Source: Acanthamoeba lenticulata
Lineage: Eukaryota > Discosea > Longamoebia > Acanthamoebidae
Length of the DNA stretch: 13,625 bases
NCBI GenBank assembly: GCA_002179805.1
Contig: NAVB01000151.1
Location: 1-13,625, forward strand
Reading direction: 5' to 3'
The position numbers and the translations under genes were made by a program. Below, piece by piece: positions 1-9,661 of the stretch (positions are counted from its first letter, which is position 1; each line of letters begins with the position of its first letter). The notes beneath the pieces are model-generated. The model was not told the DNA's origin, did no database searches, and saw only the letters and a list, made by a program, of their open reading frames with translations.

Positions 1-1820
1 TACAATAAAATGAAGCACAATTTCTAGAAAGATGAAAGTTAAAAAATACAATAAAAAAACAATAAAATGAAAGGTCCGCGTACCTGGAGCGAAGGCGTAG
101 ACAACGACGGGGCTGACGACGACGTTGGGGATCTTGTCGTGCCACTCGGGCGCAAGGCCGTTGCTGGTGGCTCCAAAATCGACGCTGCCGGTGGCCATGC
201 GCTGCTTGGCCGTGGCCGAGTTGGACAGAAAGTACTTGATGGCGACGCCCTCCTGCTGGCTGCTCGTCACGGCCCACGAGGCGTACACCGAGAGCGACGG
301 CCCGGTGCCGACGAGGTAGGTGGTGCCGAACGCCTGCTCGCCGTTGCACTGCACCAGGTTGAGTAGCGCCAGCGCACTCTTGCGCAGGCTCAGGTCCAGC
401 GGGACGTGATTGATCTCGGCCACCACCTCGGACGCCCTGGCAACCAAGGTGGAGCACGTCAACACGAACCATACGATGACCATGAAGAAGAAGGAGGCGG
501 AGGAGGAGGAGGAGACGGTCTTACGCGTCGTTGGTGAGCACCCAGGCCAGGAAGCGGAGCAGCTCTTCGATGTTGGTGCAGTCAAAGGCGGTCAAGTTAC
601 GCCACATGGCGAAGTAGCTCATGGAGGCTAGCGGCCACGAGTTGTTCTCAAAGCCGTCGTAGATGTCGGTCGTGAAGGCGCCCGCGCTGATCTGCGCAGC
701 GTGCTCGACCATGGCCGCCTGGACCGAGTCGGTGGACGGCTGGACGAGCATGCCCGCTCGGTTGATCATCTTGGCCATCGCCAGGCTGGCGTTGCTGGCA
801 GTGGCATAGCGCAGGAATGTCAAGCAGTTGACGTGGCTCTGCACCCAGCGGACGCGGAACTCGGCGGTGCGGCCGGCGCTCTCGGCGCGGCCCTCGAGAG
901 CGGGTGGCATGAGCGCGAACGAGCCGTTGGCCCGGGCGAGGGCGTCGCAAAAGTCGTTGCTGAAGCTGCAGAGCATGGCCTTGAACACCTCCGTGATGGA
1001 CAACGGCTCGTCAGGCCCGTAGCCCACGAAAATGGGCTCGCCAGGCAGGCGGGCCGCCAAGGCCGGGTTGAGCGCCTGGATGGCGCTGTCGTTCCACAAG
1101 ACGATCGCGCCCGCGTACACGCGGCTCAGCGTCTCTCGGTCGAGCACGAGGCTCGGGTCGTCGGGCGTGAGGCCGCGCACGTTGTAGACGATCGTGATGG
1201 CCTGCCCAAAGAGCGGGAAGTGGAGCAGCTGATCCACCTGGGGGAAGGCCCTCTTCGTGATGCCCTGCTCGGTGCTCACGAAATCCTGGCGACGTCAAGC
1301 GAGTGCGTCAACACGAAAAAAAAAAATGACGAGCCATCACGCGTGACGTGCAATGATCAGACGAGATCGACTCCATAACAGGGAAAAATGCTGCTGCGGG
1401 GCTTGCTGTGATTTGGCAAACACTTACCGCAAGTCCTGCTTTGTAGGTGTTCAAGGCGTCGGACTCGTTCATCTGCTGGTAGGTCAGTCTGTTCGCCACG
1501 TGGGGACTGGTTGTCAGTTTTCGCCCAAAAGGCCGGCGCGGGGAGAAGAGAGCAGGAGAGGCGCACATGATGTCGTCGCGGACGAAGCGGTAGTCACGGG
1601 CCCATGCCTCGTAGAGGTTGGCCTGAGTGAGGGACCCCACCCCATAGAGCTGGACGTTCTTCGAGCTGATGGTGTAGGCCAAGGCTGCTGGCACAACAAC
1701 AAGAAGAGGAAACAGCTGTTAGATAGAGAAGAGAGAAAGCCGTCGATATCACGTACATGTGGGAGCACACGTAAGGAAGAAGAGCCCGAGAAAGAAGATC
1801 AGGGCAGGATGCACGCTCAT
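1..1820 (-). CDS. Tandem PstS-type periplasmic-binding-domain protein, secreted or receptor-like (3' part outside window)
   Basis: Exons on the minus strand are 1820-1757, 1687-1567, 1506-1428, 1285-525 and 436-84, with an intron from 83 running off the left edge; phases agree at every junction (at least 459 codons). The first exon gives a signal peptide (MSVHPALIFFLGLFFLTCAP, probable cleavage near TSA-LA). Domain 1 (about residues 33-375) has the PstS plan: a VQLYGVGSLTQANLYEAW phosphate-loop-like segment, YKAGLADFVSTEQG, a VYN strand, AGAIVLWNDSAIQALNP and a C-terminal WVLTNDAASEVVAE helix. Domain 2 restarts near residue 380 with VGTGPSLSVYASWA and GSVDFGATSNGLAPEW. Several N-glycosylation sequons (NDS, NGS, NAS, NNS, NLT) suit an extracellular location. 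In bacteria PstS feeds an ABC transporter; no transporter partner is seen here, so a sensing or scavenging role is inference. The 60-nt intron 1566-1507 has a multiple-of-three length and could be retained. Confidence 0.8.
437..524 (-). other. Intron of the PstS-like gene that carries a cryptic in-frame signal-peptide start
   Basis: Minus-strand intron with donor GTAAG at 524 and acceptor GTTGCCAG ending at 437. Splicing joins the last strand and helix of PstS domain 1 (WVLTNDA to ASEVVAEINHVPL) in frame, which matches the usual PstS C-terminus. An ATG at 483 inside the intron is in frame with the next exon and encodes a hydrophobic leader (MVIVWFVLTCSTLVARA). Read without splicing, this looks like a separate secreted protein, but domain continuity favours the intron. 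Confidence 0.75.
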
Positions 1821-2121
1821 GGACGCAAGCAGAACTAAAGGCTTGTCGGCCGTGAGGATAAAGAGTTTGCTTCGCCTTTAAGCTTAGGTTAGCAAGGTTA
1901 GTGGTGATCCGACAGACAGCTCGTCTGGCACGGAACAAGAGAAGTCCGTATCTCGGAACATCCTGTCCTCGCTTGCCGTTCGCGTTCACGATGTGGGGAT
2001 CTGGCCAGTCAACAAAGGAAAAGAAGTGCGAAATAGCCAAATTATTTTTTAAACACAATTGGAAATGAAAAAGAAACAACAAAAGTAGAAGAGAAAAGAG
2101 TACCTTGTCTCTGTTGGGAAA
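1821..2121. promoter_or_regulatory. Divergent intergenic region between the PstS-like gene and ITFG2
   Basis: About 300 bases separate the two outward-facing start codons, so both promoters must lie here or overlap the genes. The sequence is AT-richer than the flanking exons and contains short TTAGGTTAG-like direct repeats near 1883-1902 and an A-rich stretch near 2030-2100. I see no convincing TATA box, no RNA gene and no long open frame with a recognisable product. Confidence 0.5.
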
Positions 2122-4958
2122 ATGGATGGCGGAGGCACAGGGATGGTGCCCTTTTCGCCCGTGGCAGTGGTCCCTCCGACACCCCAGGCGCCCACTGCCT
2201 TCAGTGGCCTCCTGTCACGTCACATCTCATTCGTCAATCACTTTGAATTCCGGTGGAAGCATCGCACGTTTCACAAGGCTGTCGCCCTTGGTGCATCTTT
2301 CTCCCCAGCCCTCTCAAGACCACACTGCGCGGCTGGCAGACCTTCTTTAACAATTACTTTTGTTATTATTTTTATTTTTATTAAACAGGGGACGTGGACA
2401 ACGACGGTGACATCGAGCTGATTGCCGGCAGCCTCGGCGGTGTGTTGCTCATCTGGAAGGGCACCCACTCCCAGCCCTGGCGCTCGGCCGAGCACCTCGG
2501 CACCGTACGCCTGACTTCCTCTTCACCTCCCCCCATTGACTTGCCTCACCGCCGCCCGCCCGCCCGCCGCGCAGATTGCGTGCATCGCCGTCGGCGACGT
2601 CTACAACCAGGGCCGGGTACTTGCCCAAGCCCGCAACATCAACGAGCCCATACGTTGTCAACCGAGGTTTGACCCCGGCTCGTCTCACGCGCGTGTGTGC
2701 GTGTGCGTGTGTGCAGAACGTGTTGGTGGTGACCACGTTCGAGGGTGTGGGCTACATCTTTGAGGTCAAGAGCGACGACGATGACAACGCCCGCACGTGG
2801 ACGTCCTCCACCTCCTCTTCCTCCTCCACCAACAACGAGGGCGGCGACGGCGGCCCGGTGCGGCCATGCGTGACGTTGAAACCTAGCGGCAGGTTCGACA
2901 TTCCGCCCAACATCAACGCTATCCTCATCACCGACGCCGACAATGACGGCTACAACGAGCTGCTGATGGGCGGAAGCGACCGCATCCTGTACTCGTACCA
3001 AGTGTCGCCCCCCGACCGGAACGCGGCGACGTCCTCGTCCACGTCCTCGTCCTCGGGTGCGATCCCGATGCCGACCCCGTCCTCGTCCGCCGGCTCTTCG
3101 TCGTCGTCGTCTTCGTCGTCGACAGCATCGTCCTCGTCTTCGGGCAGCGGGAGCGGCCCGCAGTTGCCGATCCTGTCGCCGACGTCCCGGCGCGAGGCGA
3201 CGCTGCCCACCAACCCGCACCCTCACCACCATCACATGGGCCTGCCCATCGCGTCGCCCGTCCGGCGCGAGTCAACGCTCGGCGCCACGCCCTCCTCTTC
3301 GGCCCTCGGTGGCGGCGGCGGCAGCAGCAGCAGCGGCAGCCACGGAGCGGTCGGCCACACCTCGCACGGCATCCCTGTGCCCATCACGCAGGTCAAGGCC
3401 ACCTGGTCCTTCCCGCACCACATCTGGTATGCACCGACTCATTCATTTCTTTTTATAAAATTTGCAAAGAATCGGTATATTTTAATTTAAAATAATTATA
3501 TATATTGTAATTTAAAATAATATTACAAATTTTGGTTTTAATTTTGAAAATGTGGAATGTAACTTTTTTTTTCGGCAGCTCGCTGTGCCTGTCCAACTTC
3601 AAGCGGGGCGTGGGCGACAACGTGCGGATGGTGCTTGTCGGACTGCAGGGCGGCGCCTACGCCGTGATCGACAACGAGGGCATTCCCACGGAAGTGCTCC
3701 ACCCCTACGCCCGCACGGCTCGCGCCCGCCGCGACGTGCGCCCCCGCAAATCGTACGTCTCCATCCAATTTCAATAAATAAATAATCAAATAAATCCTAC
3801 GTAGTTACGACTGTTGTTGTTTTTTTAAAAAAAATCAAAACAAAAAACATAAATAAAAAACAAAAAAGAGGATATTCGCGCTTGGATGAGGAAGAAGACG
3901 ACGCCAGTGGCAGCAGCGGCCCAAGCGGTGGCGGCGGGCGCGACGCGACGCCGACGACAGAGGCCAGCTTCGCGCCGACAGAGATCGTGTCGCCCATCGT
4001 GCGGACCAAGGGCGCCATCGCCGCAGTGGCCACGCTCGACGGCCACATGCAGCTCGTCGAGCTGACCGGCGCCGGGGGCGGCGGGAAGGGCATCGGCTGC
4101 GCGGTCCTGTGGGAGATCGACCCGTCGGCGCCCACCGCGTCCGGCGCCGGCGGCCCGCCGGGCGTTGCCGGCGTGGCCAAGGAGCTTTTCCCGACCGACG
4201 GCGGCGGCGGCGTCGCGGGCGGGCCGCTGCAGATGCAGCCCGTGGCTCCGATCTCGCAGGCCATGGACTGCTCGCAGTGCTTCACGGCCTGCGCGCTCGA
4301 CATCACCGGGAGCGGCGAGGAGGTGGCGGTCCTCTGCTCGTGGAAGGGCCTCACCCACTTCATCGACGCCAAGGGCCACACCCTCTCGTTCCACGCGCAC
4401 CAGCCCGTGCGCGCCTTCACAGCCGGCCTCTATTCGATCGAGCGCGGCCTGCGCTCGCCTTGTCTCGTCTACGTCACCATCGAGGTACCGCGCACAACAC
4501 CCACCGTAATGCAGTAGATGTTGATGTGTTGACGTGTTGATGTTGTACGCGACAGGGCACGATACGGATCTACTACGGGATCAAGTTGCACTCGATTGGG
4601 GTAACCACAGCAGTGGCCGCCCTGGCCGAGGATCTGCGCGAGTTCGACCTGGTCAAGCAGAGCTTCACCAACTCGGGTACGTCCGCGACTCCCCTCCCCT
4701 TCCCCTTTATGGTGAAGTGACTTGGCCATGCTCATCCTTTCTTTCATTGCACGCAAATACAACAACTCGCTCAACAACAACAACCACAACTCAACGTGTT
4801 GAGCAGAGTGGGACTTGCGGCAGGAGCAAGTGGCGCTGATCCACTCGGCCCTCTACCACTTCCCGCGGGACGACGTCGAGCGGTACAAGGCCCACCTCCA
4901 GCAGCGCATCGCCGCCCTCAAGAAGGCCAAGGCCATGGCCTCGTCATCTTCCTCTTGA
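2122..4958 (+). CDS. ITFG2: ITFG2 homologue (KICSTOR subunit-like, FG-GAP repeat protein)
   Basis: Eight exons: 2122-2290, 2389-2504, 2575-2616, 2717-3426, 3579-3752, 3869-4484, 4556-4676 and 4807-4958, summing to 699 codons plus stop. Alignment by eye to animal ITFG2 runs the whole length: FG-GAP-like calcium loops GDVDNDGDIEL (about residue 57) and ITDADNDGYNEL (about 180), then GDVYNQG, GLQGGAYAVID, DITGSGEEVAVLCSWKG, FTAGLYSIERGLRSPCLVYVT and a C-terminal ALYHFPRDD helix. In animals ITFG2 is part of KICSTOR, which anchors GATOR1 to lysosomes for amino-acid control of mTORC1. The human protein is about 450 residues; the extra length is mostly low-complexity Ser/Gly/Pro/His sequence (about residues 205-335) and a Gly-rich stretch in exon 6. 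The start ATG lies in a good context (GAAAATGG) and the first exon aligns with the human N-terminus. KICSTOR function in this organism is inferred. Confidence 0.88.
3014..3350 (+). repeat. Serine-codon microsatellite tract inside ITFG2 exon 4
   Basis: Runs of TCG/TCC/AGC codons encode long serine stretches, followed by a His cluster near 3223-3238 and a Gly-Ser block near 3307-3345. The tract stays in frame and lies between two blocks conserved with animal ITFG2, so it is an expanded disordered insert and not a separate gene. The antisense arginine-rich open frame over it is a by-product of the composition. Confidence 0.7.
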
Positions 4959-5116
4959 TGATCTTGATGACGGTGGAACAAGAAGAGAAGCAAGTCGTTC
5001 CTGCCTGAAGGTGATGCTCTAATGTCTCGCGTATGTACTACAAATGACGAGGTATTTTTTTGTGCTGGTGGTAAAGATGACTTTGGTTACAAAGCGATCG
5101 GGCCCGACAAGAAGCT
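4959..5116. other. Convergent intergenic gap between ITFG2 and the CH-filamin gene
   Basis: These 158 bases hold the 3' ends of two converging genes. I see no separate coding or RNA signal; the untranslated regions of the two transcripts probably abut or overlap here. Confidence 0.5.
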
Positions 5117-6889
5117 TTAGGCGCGCTCGTTGAACTTGAGGAGGGCGTTGAGCTTGCCGGTCTCCTCGAGCTGGGCCACAGTGTCATAGTCGCCCGTGTA
5201 CTTGTCGTCGATGAAGACGATGGGGAGGGCCCGCGTGCCGGCCTTCTTGAAGACAGCGTCGCGATCGGCCTTCTCCATGATGTCGACGGCGATCCAGGGC
5301 TCAAAGTCGGGCCTCAGGTGCACCTTCTTGGCCTCGAGCAGGCGCTGCAGGTCAAACACGTCCCGCCGGCCCTTCTCGGTCGACGAAGTCGTCGAGTAGA
5401 AAACGCGGATCTTGCCCTCACCACCAAGCCTGTCCAACAACAACAACAACATGTCAGGCTCGGTTGGTGGCTTGAGCACAACGCGTGGACGGAGCACGTA
5501 CGAGATGGCCTCGAGGATGCGCACGGTGAAGACCGAACCGGGGATGTGGATGCCGTTGTAGGTGACGTGCACCTTGTACAGGCCGGGCGTGGTCGGGTTG
5601 TACGAGACATCGTACGTGGCCGCACCGCCGGGGCCCTGCTTCTTGTTCACCTGGACCTGTTGTGGCCATAGGGAGATCGTACGCGTTATGCATTGAAAAA
5701 ACAACACTCAAGAGAGAGAGAGAGAGAGAGTAGGACTAACGTACGGGCACGTTGCTGGCGCCAGCGGGGCCCTCAACCTTGATCTCAAGCTTGCCGTCCT
5801 GCGTGGGGGTATCAACCACGAAGTCGGCGGGCTCGCCGGCCACGGCCTCAACGAGACCAGGGCCGTAGGCGCGGCACTTGGCGGCCTGTCGGGACAGCTC
5901 GTCGGCGCGGTTCTTGCCCTCGAGGTCGGCGTTGCGGAAGTAGGAGATGTAGGTGATCACCGACTGCTCGTCGATGCGGGGGTTGGCCAGGTCCTCCGGG
6001 GTCAGCAGCTTGGGGATGCCCAGCACGTCATTCGCGCGGTTGATACCCTGGCCGCAGTTGTCGACGGCCCTGCTCGAGTCAAGCGACGCGTGGTTCGGGA
6101 ACGAGCCAGGCGCGACGGCGTCTACAGATCACGCCAGAGATGAGATCTTGAGCGCAAATCCTCGCTCGGACGATGTGCGCGAATCAAAAAAGGGAGAAGC
6201 GTACTGGTGAGCGCGCACAGAGCCTTGCCGTCATTCCAGTCTAAACGTTGATTAGAACAAATGATGTAGTGGCAGAGAATTAGACATGATCCATTCAGGG
6301 GAAAGATTGGCTGGAGAGAAGTAGCATACCCTTCTTGAAGCCGGTGACGTTGTACTCAGGGATCTTGGACTGCACCCACTTGAGGAGCTCACTCTTGGCG
6401 TTCTCGTCGCCAGTACCTCCACGGTTTACCTGGTACCTCAGGATGAGGGTCCAGATGAGGCCAAGCGTGATCCTAAGGTTGCCATCGGTGATATCAACGC
6501 CGCCTGAAGAGAATGACGCTCAAATGAGCATAGGAGCTAACAGTTCAGTAGCTGTAGTGTGTACCAATATTGACAAGCTTGATGCCCTCGTTCTGAACGA
6601 ATTCGATGGCCATCTGGTTGTTCTCGTACTTCTGGTTGGGCACGCGAGGGTTCTTGTTCCACCTCTTGCCAATCGGCTTACCGCTGATGATCTCAAGCAG
6701 ATTGAGCAGGGCCACACCATCCTTGAGGTCAGTCTTGAGGTCATTGATGTGCATGCCCCTGTCTGTGAGTGGAACGCAACAGATCAGCTCTGATTGCGCC
6801 ACAATGCAGCAATTTATGAAGCAGGTACCCTTCAAGTAGTCATTCACCCAAGCGGTGAAGGTGTGCAGCTGAATGTCCTGCCAGCTCAT
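5117..6889 (-). CDS. Actin-binding protein: two calponin-homology domains, one filamin repeat and a C-terminal SH3BGRL-like thioredoxin fold
   Basis: Minus-strand exons 6889-6829, 6762-6565, 6503-6330, 6240-6205, 6121-5745, 5656-5502 and 5429-5117 sum to 437 codons plus stop. CH1 (about residues 3-110) starts WQDIQLHTFTAWVNDYLK and contains DLKDGVALLNLLE and DGNLRITLGLIW; CH2 (about 122-222) has WNDGKALCALTNAVAPG and the downstream LGIPKLLTPEDLANP. This pair is the standard actin-binding module of filamins and alpha-actinins. A filamin-type Ig repeat (about 239-333) contains YGPGLVEAVAGEPADF, YNPTTPGLYKVHVTYNG and HIPGSVFTV. Residues 340-437 read as an SH3BGRL/glutaredoxin-like domain: IRVFYSTTSSTEKGRRDV, ALPIVFID with the cis-proline (P403) and YTGDYDTV. 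The redox CXXC is absent (STTSST), as in SH3BGRL proteins. Dictyostelium filamin has six repeats, so this is a very short form. The 72-nt intron 5501-5430 is multiple-of-three and could be retained. Confidence 0.87.
5708..5731 (+). repeat. (GA)n dinucleotide tract in an intron of the CH-filamin gene
   Basis: Near-perfect GA repeat on the plus strand, which is a CT tract on the coding (minus) strand inside intron 5744-5657. It may serve as pyrimidine-rich intron sequence. The 3' splice site of this intron is tandem: acceptors ending at 5657 and 5651 are both in phase and differ by two codons. Confidence 0.7.
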
Positions 6890-7620
6890 CTTTTTCTTCT
6901 TCTACTTCTACTACGACAACTACGAGGGTGGCGGGTGGTGGTTGTAGCGCAAGTGAGAAGGGTGTAGAATGGGCTTTCCACAACGCTTGGCCGTTTTGTA
7001 ACCGCCAAATTGCGTTCCCTCAGAAGAGGCATGCAAGACAACCACTCGTAGTTAGGCAACCCCCGACCGCTTCAAGTTCCACTTAAAAAAAACATCCCTA
7101 GTAATGAAAAACTGTTGTCTTTGGGAAGCCTACAAATAAACTTCGTGGAAAGCCAATAACAAAAACATAACAACATCAAAAACTAATATTTTTGTATAAA
7201 ATAATACTAATATTTTATACAAAAAATATTTCAAAATCATTGTAAAAAATCCATTAATGTTCTGATCATCACACAACCAAGCCCAAAACCAAGACTGACT
7301 TCATGCTGGCACTAATCCATGCACAATACTTCATCAAACATAGGGACGATTCGTCATCGCACTGGAACCAGGTTCAAAATGTCGACAAACTAGGAGTTTC
7401 GGGTCCTCGGTGATCGGCAGTTGAATTGCTGTCGACAGTGCAAATGGCTGTGTCAATTTGGCTGCTCACTCTCGTTGTCTTCGCGCCATCGATCTTCTTG
7501 TTCGCACGCGACCCCTGACCGGTTTCGTCCAGTGTCGCGCTCAGCCGCTTCCACTTACGATTCGTTGCCCTCATCCGGAGCATTTAGCACCGTTTCGAAT
7601 TGTCATACAGCGTTGTGAAG
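6890..7620. promoter_or_regulatory. Divergent promoter region between the CH-filamin gene and SPTLC2
   Basis: The 731 bases separate two outward-facing start codons. The left part is pyrimidine-rich and then GC-mixed; 7080-7260 is strongly AT-rich and contains the inverted repeat listed separately; the right part, 7380-7620, is mixed and probably holds the SPTLC2 leader. Open frames here are short, overlap on both strands and show no recognisable domain. I see no RNA gene. Confidence 0.5.
7185..7230. repeat. AT-rich inverted repeat (potential hairpin)
   Basis: Left arm 7185-7203 and right arm 7211-7230 are reverse complements apart from one extra A in the right arm, with a 7-base loop (ATACTAA). 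It lies in the divergent promoter region about 300 bases upstream of the CH-filamin start codon and 390 bases upstream of the SPTLC2 start codon. It could be a cruciform-forming element, a remnant of a small inverted-repeat element, or chance in AT-rich DNA. Confidence 0.7.
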
Positions 7621-9661
7621 ATGGCTCAAAAGGCGCTTCCTCAAGAAGAGATCCCTCTGTGGACTCTGATCTGGACGTATCAGGCTTTCATCTTGGGCAT
7701 CCTGCTTGCCCATCTCCGTAATTTTACGTCGTGGCTCTCTGTCGTTACGGGACGATCTGAAGAAGATCCTGCGTTCGTCTGCCAGCAGGTACCTTCAACT
7801 CTGATCCACGTCTTCATGTTTGTGCGCCTTTCTTATTACTTCCCTATTTTTCCTACACCTTCACAGGGACATTCGCCTCTCCTCAAGGCCAAGGAGTACT
7901 TCTACACCCGCTACTTCTTCGGTCGTCTGCGGGATTGCTGGGATCGGCCCATCTGCAGCCGCCCGGGCCCGACGTTTGACCTCATCGGCCGCGAGTTTGA
8001 TGGTTCCCTCTACGGCTCCTTCAAGTACACTGGCGAGAAGCAGCGCGCCATCAACCTCGGCTCGTACAATTACCTTGGCTTTGCCGAAAATGCTGGTAAG
8101 TGCATCGACGACACGATCGAGGCTGTCCACAAGTACGGTATCAGCACTGCTGGCCGAAGGATGGAGACTGGTACGGCCCAACGACTTTCGGCATCTCAAC
8201 AACCAAAAAGCAAATTCTCACGTAATCTTCCCTTTCAGGTACGATGGACTTGCACAGGCAGCTCGAGAAGCGTGTGGCTGATTTCTTGAGCAAGGAGGAC
8301 GCCATCGTCTTCAACATGGGCTACGCCACCAATTCCACTTCGATCGCCGGGCTCATTGGCAAGGTAGTGCCAAATCACCAATGGTTTCATCTTTCTGTGA
8401 TGGGTTTGCTGACGAGACATTTTCACCACAGGGCGGCCTCATCATCAGCGATGCGCTCAACCACGCCTCGATCGTCTCGGGCTGCCGCGCCACCGGTGCC
8501 AAGATCAAGGTCTTCCAGCACAATGGTAAGTCACTTTCTTCCTTCCTCTCTCTACTCTCCCATGCTCACACCTTCCTTTCTTCCTCTCTCTCTGTGAAGA
8601 CCCGGCCGACCTGGAGCGCGTGCTGCGCCAGTCCATCGCCGAGGGCCAGCCCCGCACTCACCGCGACTGGACCAAGATCCTGATCGTCGTCGAGGGCATC
8701 TACTCCATGGAGGGCGAGATCCTGCGTCTGCCCGAGATCGTTGCCATCAAGAAGAAGTACAAGGCCTACCTGTACGTGGACGAGGCCCACAGCATCGGCG
8801 CCCTCGGCAAGAGCGCACGCGGCGTGTGCGACTACTGGGGCGTTCCCACCTCGGACGTGGACATCCTCATGGGCACCTTCACCAAGTCCTTCGGCTCCGT
8901 CGGCGGCTACATCGCCGCCAACAAGGTGCGCCTCGTCTTCTGCTTCTTCAAACATTCTTCAAATATTCTTTGCTCATTCCTCACATTCCACCACGACCAC
9001 AACAGGACGTCATCCGGCACCTGAGGCAGTACTCCTTCGGGTCGGTCTACCAGTCGGGCATGTCGCTCCCCTGCGTGCAGATGATCCTCTCTGCGCTCGA
9101 TGTCATCACCGGCGCTGACGGCACCGACGACGGCCAGCGGGTGCGCCCCCCCCCCCCGTCCACCCACCCACTCGCGTGTCTTCTGGTTCCTGACGTCGTG
9201 CGAGAGCAGAGGATCACGGCCCTGCGCGAGAACGGCAACTACTTCCGCAAGAGGCTGAAGGAGATGGGCTTCCGCATCATCGGCAGCGAAGACTCGCCCG
9301 TCATCCCGCTCATGCTCTTCCACCCCGCCAAGATCGCCGGTTTCTCTCGCGCTGCGCTCGAGGAGAACGTACGCACTTGGCATAGAACCCAACATGATTT
9401 TCACCGTCCACTTCATCACCGCCACGATTGCTGATCGACTCCATCTCGTATGTGTGTATACAGCTGGCTGTGGTGGTGGTCGGGTTCCCGGCGACGTCAC
9501 TCCTCGGGTCCCGCGCGCGGTTCTGCGTGTCGGCGGGCCACACCAAGGAGCAGCTCGAGCGAGCTCTGGAGTCGATCAGCGCGATCGGCGACCGGCTCAT
9601 GCTCAAGTATGGCAACATCGAGTCGGAGGAGGCGGCTACGGCCAAGGTGGCGGCGCACTGA
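7621..9661 (+). CDS. SPTLC2: Serine palmitoyltransferase subunit 2 (LCB2)
   Basis: Eight exons: 7621-7788, 7867-8170, 8239-8363, 8432-8525, 8600-8925, 9006-9140, 9210-9368 and 9464-9661, giving 502 codons plus stop. It catalyses the first committed step of sphingolipid synthesis, PLP-dependent condensation of L-serine with palmitoyl-CoA, as a heterodimer with LCB1 at the ER. An N-terminal membrane segment (about residues 12-33) is followed by the alpha-oxoamine synthase fold: [20 protein letters not shown]-like [20 protein letters not shown], the PLP-pairing [14 protein letters not shown], and [14 protein letters not shown], in which K326 is the Schiff-base lysine. [25 protein letters not shown] closes the catalytic domain. 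The LCB2-type lysine motif separates it from LCB1, which lacks the lysine. It is shorter than human SPTLC2 (562) because it lacks the disordered N-terminal extension. LCB1 is not in the window. Confidence 0.95.
9146..9157 (+). repeat. Run of 12 C in an SPTLC2 intron
   Basis: A homopolymer of C lies just after the GTGCG donor of intron 9141-9209. Its exact length is liable to sequencing error or polymorphism; being intronic, it should not affect the protein. Confidence 0.8.

Noticed and set aside
1..483. Separate second PstS gene starting at 483
   Set aside because: The C-terminal helix of domain 1 continues directly into the exon at 436 once intron 524-437 is removed; kept only as a possible alternative transcript.
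701..1378. 225-codon open frame on the plus strand
   Set aside because: Antisense to the PstS domain 1 exon; the minus strand shows clear family motifs and the plus-strand peptide has no recognisable pattern. GC-rich coding DNA often leaves the opposite strand open.
2639..3235. Arginine-rich open frame on the minus strand
   Set aside because: Mirror of the serine-codon tract in ITFG2 exon 4.
3797..4420. 207-codon minus-strand open frame
   Set aside because: Antisense to ITFG2 exon 6, which aligns with the conserved family on the plus strand.
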